Part shown: positions 55,733-64,000 of the stretch, one piece after another
Numbering within the stretch: position 1 is the first letter of the stretch
Layout: the number at the start of each line of letters is the position of its first letter
Origin: Mytilus californianus
Taxonomy: Eukaryota; Mollusca; Bivalvia; Mytilida; Mytilidae
DNA: 64,000 nt
Direction of reading: 5' to 3'
Assembly (NCBI RefSeq): GCF_021869535.1
Contig: NW_026262738.1
Coordinates: forward strand, 496,001-560,000
Notes under the pieces: model-generated
What the model saw: only the letters and a program-made list of their open reading frames with translations
The model's database searches: none
What the model was told of the DNA's origin: nothing
Position numbers and translations under genes: made by a program

Positions 55733-56929
55733 AGGTAAAATCAATTGTATTGGTTATTTAAATATATGTATGTAAAACTATGGGAGTTTAAACTCATTTG
55801 ATTTTTTCCCTGGTCAAGTGAGGCTGTTAAAAATACAGGGGTCCCTAAGTATGCGACCTGGTCTACTTAGATATTTATATATCAGGAAATGATTGAATAA
55901 AAATATTTGTTATCATTAAAAAAAAACATCGTAAAACTTCTTCCGGTTATGATTTTACGAATCATTTTTAGAACTTTGACAATAGTCTTATTTGATATAA
56001 TATCAGTCATTAAGGAAGACCCGAAGTATTTAATCTTTTGACGTGTTTATCAACTTCACAATATGATATGAAGTAAAAATTAATCGAAGAGCTTAGTTGT
56101 AGCTGCAAAAACATTGTCTTAACAAATTAAGTACACTTAAATATGTACTTACATGATCGAATTTGATTCCCAGAAGGACACATTATTTACAACAACACAT
56201 TGTGTTTACTTCCTCTTTGTAAACGATATACGTGTATTATTATAGTTTAGATGATAATCTGAAGATATTTTCCTTAAACTTATATTGTGTAACGTGTACA
56301 CAGGGTAAGCGTGTTTATTTCTATTATGTACGAGGTCAGTTACCAGTTTGATACTGGATCCGAAATGTTCTATTTACAAAATACTGATACAAATTTGTAC
56401 TATTATAAATTTGTCCTTTTGGTACAATTACATGTACAAAAATGTATGTACCCTACAAGCTAACACTTGTCCAATACGGCACAACTTGTAAAGCTCCAAC
56501 TTGAACAAGTTCGTAGCTTCCAAAAAGAGAAGCGATGTATGTGAAGTTAGCAGCCGGTTCGTTATTCGATATTCGATATTCAATATCCAACCGGCTGCTA
56601 GCAGTCGGTTGGATATTCAAAATTTAGTTGAAAATCATAAAAAAATTAAATACTTGATAACATTAAAAGCACGATTTTCATAGTTAAGAGGACTGATAAG
56701 ATACGTAGGAAATCGTTTAATGACCTCTTCAAGCTGTCGTAAATTCTCGTTGTCCTCGAATATAAACCCTTTTCTAAGTTGCATATTTGTCTTTATGTAA
56801 TATAGATTTTTATCAATAAAACAACTTCAAATATATACTTTTATAAATGATATTTCTTAACACAAAATGAAAAACTTATAACTCTAGAAACATTTAGAAA
56901 TATAAATAGAAATATTTATGGAAAGCCCA
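55733..56929. other. non-coding, AT-rich
   Basis: No gene. An inverted repeat at about 56550-56604 pairs AGCAGCCGGTT with AACCGGCTGCT around CGATATTC repeats. Confidence 0.5.
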
Positions 56930-59900
56930 AAAAAGAAATATATAGTGAAAACCTACCTGAGACCGCTGAAATGAGGGTGAGACCCCCCTGGTCTTTCAAT
57001 ATTTCTAATATTATGCAGACATTTAGTTAATAGGTAGATACCAACGTGTCTAAAAGGAATTTGGGTACACTTTCTGTCTTTCATGTTTACGGAGCGGCTA
57101 AAGTGCCAATTGGATATTCAAAAAATATAGTGAAAACCTACCTGAGACCGCTTAAATGAGGGTGAGACCCCCCCTGGTCTTTCAATGTCCATACAATTCA
57201 ACTTAATTATAGACTCTGTATATGTAAAGGTTGTATTAGAAGGATTTCCCAGAAAAATGTCATCATCGATATCTACGGAGGGCTTAGATTGTCACTTTTC
57301 AGTTAAAAATTGTCAAAATTTTAGAACAAAGGGCACATGGCAATGGTGAGAGTCCCATGATCTCTCAATCTTTCTAATATTATGCAGACATTTAGTTAAT
57401 AGGTAGATACAAACGTGTCTAAACGGAATTTGGGTACACTTTCTGTCTTTCATGTTTACGGAGCGCCCCAAGTGCCAATTGGATATTCAAAAAATATAGT
57501 GAAAACCTACCTGAGACCGCTTAAATGAGGGTGAGACCCCCCTGGTCTTTCAATGTCCATACAACTCAACTTAATTATATACTCTGTATACGTAAAGGTT
57601 GTATTAGAAGGATTTCCTAGAATAATGTCATCATCGATATCTACGGAGGGCTTAGATTGTCACTTTTCAGCTAAAAATTGTCAAAATTTTAGGACAAAGG
57701 GCACATGGCAATGGTGAGAGCCCCCTGATCTCTCAATCTTTCTAATATTATGCAGACATTTAGTTAAAATGGTAGATACAAACGTGACTAAAAGGAATTT
57801 GGGAACACTTTCTGTCTTCCATGTTTACGGAGCGCCCAAAATGCCAATTGGATATTCAAAAAATATAGTGAAAACCTACCTGAGACCGCTTAAATGAGGA
57901 TGAGACCCCCCTGGTCTTTCAATGTCCATACAATTCAACTTAATTATAGACTCTGTATACTAGTATGTAAAGGTTGTATTAGAAGGATTTCCCAGAATAA
58001 TGTCATCATCGATATCTACGGAGTGCTTAGATTGTCACTTTTCAGCTAAAAATTGTCAAACTTTTAGGACAAAGGGCACATGGCAATGGTGAGAGCCCCC
58101 TGATCTCCTAATCTTTCTAATATTATGCAGACATTTAGTTAATAGGTAGATACAAACGTGTCTAAAAGGAATTTGGGCACACTTTCTGTCTTTTATGTTT
58201 ACGAAGCGCCCAAAGTGCCAATTGGATATTCAAAAAATATAGTGAAAACCTACCTGAGACCGCTTAAATGAGGGTGAGACCCCCTGGTTTTTGAATGTCC
58301 ATACAATTCAACTTAATTATAGACTCTGTATATGTAAAGGTAGTATTAGAAGGATTTCCCAGAATAATGTCATCATCGATATCTACGGAGGGCTTAGATT
58401 GTCACTTTTCAGCTAAAAATTGTCAAAATTTTAGGACAAAGGGCACATGGCAATGGTGAGAGCCCCCTGATCTCTCAATCTTTCTAATATTATGCAGACA
58501 TTTAGTCAGTAGGTAGATACAAACGTGTCTAAAAGGAATTTGGGTACACTTTCTGTCTTCTATGTTTACGTAGCGCCCAAAGTGCCAATTGGATATTCAA
58601 AAAATATAGTGAAAACCTACCTGAGACCGCTTAAATGAGGGTAAGACCCCCCTGGTCTTTCAATGTCCATACAATTCAACTTCATTATAGACTCTGTATA
58701 TGTAAAGGTTGTATTAGAAGGATTTCCCAGAATAATGTCATCATCGATATCTACGGAGGGCTTAGATTGTCACTTTTCAGCTAAAAATTGTCAAAATTGT
58801 AGGATAAAGGGCACATGGCAATGGTGAGAGCCCCCTGGTCTCTTAATCTTTCTAATATTATGCAGACATTTAGTTAATAGGTAGATACAAACGTGACTAA
58901 AAGGAATTTGGGTACACTTTCTGTCTTCCATGTTTACGGAGCGCCCAAAGTGCCATTTGGATATTCAAAAAATATAGTGAAAACCTACCTGAGACCGCTT
59001 AAATGAGGGTGAGACCCCCTTGGTCTTTCAATGTCCATACAATTCAACTTAATTATAGACTCTGTTTACTAGTATGTAAAGGTTGTATTAGAAGGATTTC
59101 CCAGAATAATGTCATCATCGATATCTACGGAGGGCTTAAATTGTCACTTTTCAGCTAAAAATTGTCAAAATTTTAGGACAAAGGGCACATGGCAATGGTG
59201 AGAGCCCCCTGATCTCTCAATCCTTCTAATATTATGCAGACATTTAGTTAATAGGTAGATACAAACGTGACTAAAAGAAATTTGGGTACACTTTCTGTCT
59301 TCCATGTTTACGGAGCGTCCAAATTGCCAATTGGGTATTCAAAAAATATAGTGAAAACCTACCTGAGACCGCTTAAATGAGGGTGAGACCCCCTTGGTCT
59401 TTCAATGTCCATACAATTCAACCTAAGTATAGACTCTGTATATGTAAAGGTTATATTAGAAGGATTTCCCAGAATAATGTCATCATAGATATCTACGGGG
59501 GCTTAGATTGTCATTTTCAGCTAAAAATTGTCAAAATTTTAGGACAACGGGCACATGGCAATGGTGAGAGCCCCCTCATCTCTTAATCTTTCTAATATTA
59601 TGCAGACATTTAGTTAAAATGGTAGATACAAACGTGACTAAAAGGAATTTGGGAACACTTTCTGTCTTCCATGTTTACGGAGCGCCCAAAGTGCCAATTG
59701 GATATTAAAAAAATATAGTGAAAACCTACCTGAGACCGCTTTAATGAGGGTGAGACCCCCCTGATCTTTCAATGTCCATACAATTCAACTTAATTATAGA
59801 CTCTGTATATGTAAAGGTTGTATTACATGTAGAAGGATTTCCCAGAAAATGTCATCATCGATATCTACGGAGTGCTTAGATTGTCACTATTCAGCTAAAA

Positions 59901-62900
59901 ATTGTCAAAATTTTAGGACAAAGGGCACATGGCAATGGTGAGAGCCCCCTGATCTCTTAATATTTCTAATATTATGCAGACATTTAGTTAATAGGTAGAT
60001 ACAAACGTGTCTAAAAGGAATTTGGGTACACTTTCTGTCTTTAATGTTTACGGAGCGCCCAAAGTGCCAATTGGATATTCAAAAAATATAGTGAAAACCT
60101 ACCTGAGACCGCTTAAATGAGGGTGAGACCCCCCTGGTCTTTCAATGTCCATACAATTCAACTTAATTATAGACTCTGTATATGTAAAGGTTGTATTAGA
60201 AGGATTTTCCAGAATAATGTCATCATCGATATCTACGGAGGGCTTAGATTGTCACTTTTCAGCTAAAAATTGTCAAAATTTTAGGACAAAGGGCACATAG
60301 CAATGTTGAGAGCCCCCTGATCTCTCAATCTTTCTAATATTATGCAGACATTTAGTTAATAGGTAGATACAAACGTGTCTAAAAAGAATTGGGGTACACT
60401 TTCTGTCTTTCATGTTTACGGAGCGCCCAAAGTGCCAATTGGATATTCAAAAAATATAGTGAAAACCTACCTGAGACCGCGTAAATGAGGGTGAGACCCC
60501 CCTGGTCTTTCAATGACCATACAATTCAACTTAATTATAGACTCTGTATATGTAAAGGTTGTATTAGAAGGATTTCCTAGAATAATGTCATCATCGATAT
60601 CTACGGAGGGCTTAGATTGTCACTTTTCAGCTAAAAATTGTCAAAATTGTAGGACAAAGGGCACATGGCAATGGTGTGAGCCCCCTGGTCTCTCAGTCTT
60701 TCTAATATTATGCAGACATTTAGTTAATAGGTAGATACAAACGTGACTAAAAGGAATTTGGGTACGCAAATTGGATATTCAAAAAATATAGTGAAAACCT
60801 ACCTGAGACCGCTTAAATGAGGGTGAGACCCCCCTGGTCTTTCAATGACCATACAATTCAACTTAATTATAGACTCTGTATATGTAAAGGTTGTATTAGA
60901 AGGATTTCCTAGAATAATGTCATCATCGATATCTACGGAGGGCTTAGATTGTCACTATTCAGCTAAAAATTGTCAAAATTTTAGGACAAAGGGCACATGG
61001 CAATGGTGAGATCCCCTGATCTCTCAATCTTTCTAATATTATGCAGACATTTAGTTAAAATGGTAGATACAAACGTGACTAAAAGGAATTTGGGAACACT
61101 TTCTGTCTTCTATGTTTACGGAGCGCCCAAAGTGCCAATTGGATATTCAAAAAATATAGTGAAAACCTACCTGAGACCGCTTAAATGAGGATGATACCCC
61201 CCTGGTCTTTCAATGTCCATACAATTCAACTTAATCATAGACTCTGTATACTGTAAATTCAGAAATTATTGCGTGTATTTATTATTGCGATTTTTCAAGA
61301 AAGAACAAAAATGGGAGTTTAATTATTGCGATTTTAGGAAAAGCTTTGTACAGATATATACAAAACAGATGTCAGAATGCGAATTTTTATTTTTGCGATA
61401 CTCAAGGAGTCGCATTATTCGCATTAATAAAAACCTCGCAATAATTTCTGAATTTACAGTATGTAAAGGTTGTATTAGAAGGATTTTCCAGAATAATGTC
61501 ATCATCGATATCTACGGAGGGCTTAGATTGTCACTTTTCAGCTAAAAATTGACAAACTTTAGGACAAAGGGCACATGGCAATGGTGAGAGCCCCCTGATC
61601 TCTTAATCTTTCTAATATTATGCAGACATTTAGTTAATAGGGAGATACAAACGTGACTAAAAGGAATTTGGGTACACATTCTGTCTTTCATGTTTACGGA
61701 GCGCCCAAAGTGCCAATTTGATATTCAAAAAATATAGTGAAAACCTACCTGAGACCGCTTAAATGAGGGTGAAACCCCCCTGGTTTTTCAATGCTCATAC
61801 AATTCAACATAATTATAGACTCTGTATATGTAAAGGTTGTATTAGAAGGATTTCCCAGAATAATGTCATCATCGATATCTACGGAGGGCTTAGATTGTCA
61901 CTTTTCAGCTAAAAATTGTCAAAATTGTTGGACGAAGGGCACATGGCAATGGTGAGAGCCCCCTGGTCTCTCAATCTTTCTAATTTTATGCAGACATTTA
62001 GTTAATAGGTAGATACAAACTTGACTAAAAGGAATTTGGGTACACTTTCTGTCTTCCATGTTTACGGAGCGCCCAAAGTGCCAATTGGATATTCAAAAAA
62101 TATAGTGAAAACCTACCTGAGACCGCTTAAATGAGGGTGAGACCCCCCTGGTCTTTCAATGTCCATACAATTCAACTTAATTATAGACTCTGCATATGTA
62201 AAGGTTGTATTAGAAGGATTTTCCAGAATAATGTCATTATCGATATCTACGGAGGGCTTAGATTGTCACTTTTCAGCTACAAATTGTCAAAATTGCAGGA
62301 CAAAGGGCACATGGCAATGGTGTGAGCCCTCTGGTCTCTCAATCTTTCTAATATTATGCAGACATTTAGTTTATAGGTAGATACAAACGTGACTAAAAGG
62401 AATTTGGGTACGCCAATTGGATATTCAAAAGATATAGTGAAAACCTACCTGAGACCGCTTAAATAAGGGGGAGACCCCCCTGGTCTTTCAATGACCATAC
62501 AATTCAACTTAATTATAGACTCTGTATATGTAAAGGTTGTATTAGAAGGATTTCCCAGAATAATGTCATCATCGATATCTACGGAGGGCTTAGATTGTCA
62601 CTTTTCAGCTAAAAATTGTCAAAATTTTAGTACAATGGGCACATGGCAATGGTGAGAGCTCCCTGATCTCTCAATCTTTCTAATATTATGCAGACATTTA
62701 GCTAATAGGTAGATACAAACGTGACTAAAAGGAATTTGGGTACACTTTCTGTTTTCTATGTTTACGGAGCGCCCAAAGTGCCAAATGGATATTCAAAAAA
62801 TATAGTGAAAACCTACCTGAGACCGCTTAAATGAGGGTGAGACCCCCTTGGTCTTTCAACCTCCATACAATTCAACTTCATTATAGACTCTGTATATGTA

Positions 62901-64000
62901 AAGGTTGTATTAGAAGGATTTTACAGAATAATGTCATCATCGATATCTACGGAGGGCTTAAATTGTCACTTTTCAGCTAACAATTGACAAAACTTTAGGA
63001 CAAAGGGCACATGGCAATGGTGAGAGCCCCCTGATCTCTAAGTCTTTCTAATGTTTAGCAAACATTAAGTTAATAGGTAGATACAAACGCAACTAAAAGG
63101 AATTTGGGAACACTTTCTTTTTTCCATGTTTACGGAGCGCCCAAAGTTCCAATTGGATATTCAAAAAATATAGTAAAAACCTACCTGAGACCGCTTGTAT
63201 AAGGGTGAGACCGCTTAAATGAGGGTGAGCCCCCCCCCCCCCCCCCTGGTCTTTCAATGCCCATACAATTTAACTTAATTATAGACTCTGTATATGTAAA
63301 CGTTGTATTACATGTAGAAGGATTTCCCAGAATAATGTCATCATCGATATCTACGGAGGGCTTAGATGTCAATTTTCATCTAAAAATTGTCCAAATTTTA
63401 GTACAAAGGGCGCATGGCAATGGTGAGAGCCCCCTGATCTCTCAATCTTTCTAATATTAAAGCAGACATTTAGCTAATAGGTAGATACAAACGTGACTAA
63501 AAGGAATTTGGGTACACTTTCTGTTTTCTATGTTTACGGAGCGCCCAAAGTGCCAAATGGATATTCAAAAAATATAGTGAAAAACTATGAGACCGCTTAA
63601 ATGAGGGTGAGACCCCCCTGGTCTTTCAACCTCCATACAATTCAACTTCATTATAGACTCTGTATATGTAAAGGTTGTATTAGAAGGATTTTACAGAATA
63701 ATGTCATCATCGATATCTACGGAGGGCTTAAATTGTCACTTTTCAGCTAACAATTGACAAAACTTTAGGACAAAGAGCATATGGCGATGGTGAGAGCCCC
63801 CTGATCTCTTAATCTTTCTAATATTATGCAGACATTTAGTTAATAGGTTAATACAAACGTGACTAAAAGGAATTTGGGTACACTTTCTGTCTTCTATGTT
63901 TACGGAGCGCCCAAAGTGCCAATTGGATATTCAAGAAATATAGTGAAAACCTACCCGAGACCGCTTAAATGAGGGTGAGACCCCCCTGGTCTTTCAATGT
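56930..64000. repeat. ~370-bp satellite array (about 19 monomers)
   Basis: TATAGTGAAAACCTACCTGAG recurs at 56941, 57126, 57495, 57864, 58238, 58605, 58973, 59347, 59714, 60087, 60455, 60787, 61155, 61733, 62101, 62433, 62801, 63169, 63573 and 63939. The usual spacing is 366-374 bp. Two monomers are ~36 bp short with the same deletion (ending near 60775 and 62410), one is 185 bp, one carries a 209-bp insertion, and one is enlarged by a C-run (about 63231-63246). Each monomer holds two related motifs, GAGACCCCCCTGGTCTTTCAAT and GAGAGCCCCCTGATCTCTCAAT, suggesting an old dimer. The array runs off the window. Confidence 0.96.
61251..61459. mobile_element. 209-bp MITE inserted in a satellite monomer, TA duplication
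   Basis: Ends CTGTAAATTCAGAAATTATT and its reverse complement, flanked by TA (61249-61250 and 61460-61461). Other monomers have CTCTGTATATGTAAAGG at this place, the empty site. Internally rich in ATTATTGCG/CGCAATAAT. TA duplications fit Tc1/mariner-mobilised MITEs. No coding capacity. Confidence 0.92.

Overview
The window looks like repeat-rich nuclear DNA of a marine bivalve, most likely a mussel-like mollusc. This is an inference from the mix of mobile elements and from short dispersed repeats that I associate with bivalve genomes; no search was run. I recognise no host protein-coding gene, tRNA, rRNA or CRISPR. Almost everything that can be explained is mobile or satellite DNA.

Layout. 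1-7150: the end of a ~170-bp satellite array (about 42 monomers of two subfamilies). 7151-12621: AT-rich non-coding DNA with an ~0.84 kb direct duplication. 12628-24854: a complete but decayed Polinton/Maverick element with 171/181-bp terminal inverted repeats (TIRs) and a perfect 6-bp target-site duplication (TSD, AATGAC). It carries a protein-primed DNA polymerase, adenain-like protease, fibre-like coiled-coil protein, PLA2-integrase-chromodomain fusion, a packaging-ATPase remnant, double jelly-roll major capsid, penton-like minor capsid, a pX-like hydrophobic protein and several small conserved proteins. 24861-25520: ~32-bp minisatellite blocks. 25611-37085: a decayed Ty3/gypsy-type LTR retrotransposon whose integrase/3' part is present as three near-identical 2,282-bp tandem copies. 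38690-42927: the 3' part of an L1/Tx1-like LINE, interrupted by a 3.1-kb inverted-repeat element (39552-42670; 6-bp TSD). 43322-55726: a second inverted-repeat element (6-bp TSD CTTATC), itself split by a third, 8.6-kb foldback-like element (46691-55332; 8-bp TSD GTTAAAAC). The third element's TIRs contain arrays of ~177-bp repeats, and its interior holds scraps of another Polinton, a BEL/Pao-like gag fragment and a Tc1/mariner transposase. 56930-64000: a ~370-bp satellite array running off the window, with a 209-bp MITE inserted in one monomer.

How the parts fit. The Polinton genes form the usual module set: replication (PolB), integration (INT), morphogenesis (major and minor capsid, protease) and entry-like membrane-active functions (PLA2, pX-like). 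Most late-type genes lie head to tail on the minus strand with almost no spacing, and nearly every start codon sits in a TATAAATAAATG-like motif. Most large genes carry stops or frameshifts, and the ATPase is cut to its C-terminus, so this copy is not autonomous. The most novel-looking structures are the three nested or adjacent foldback-like elements. Two of them share a 5'-TATGG terminus, a 6-bp TSD and 21-bp minisatellites inside their TIRs, and their boundaries are proven internally by an uninterrupted LINE reading frame and by an 'empty site' copy.
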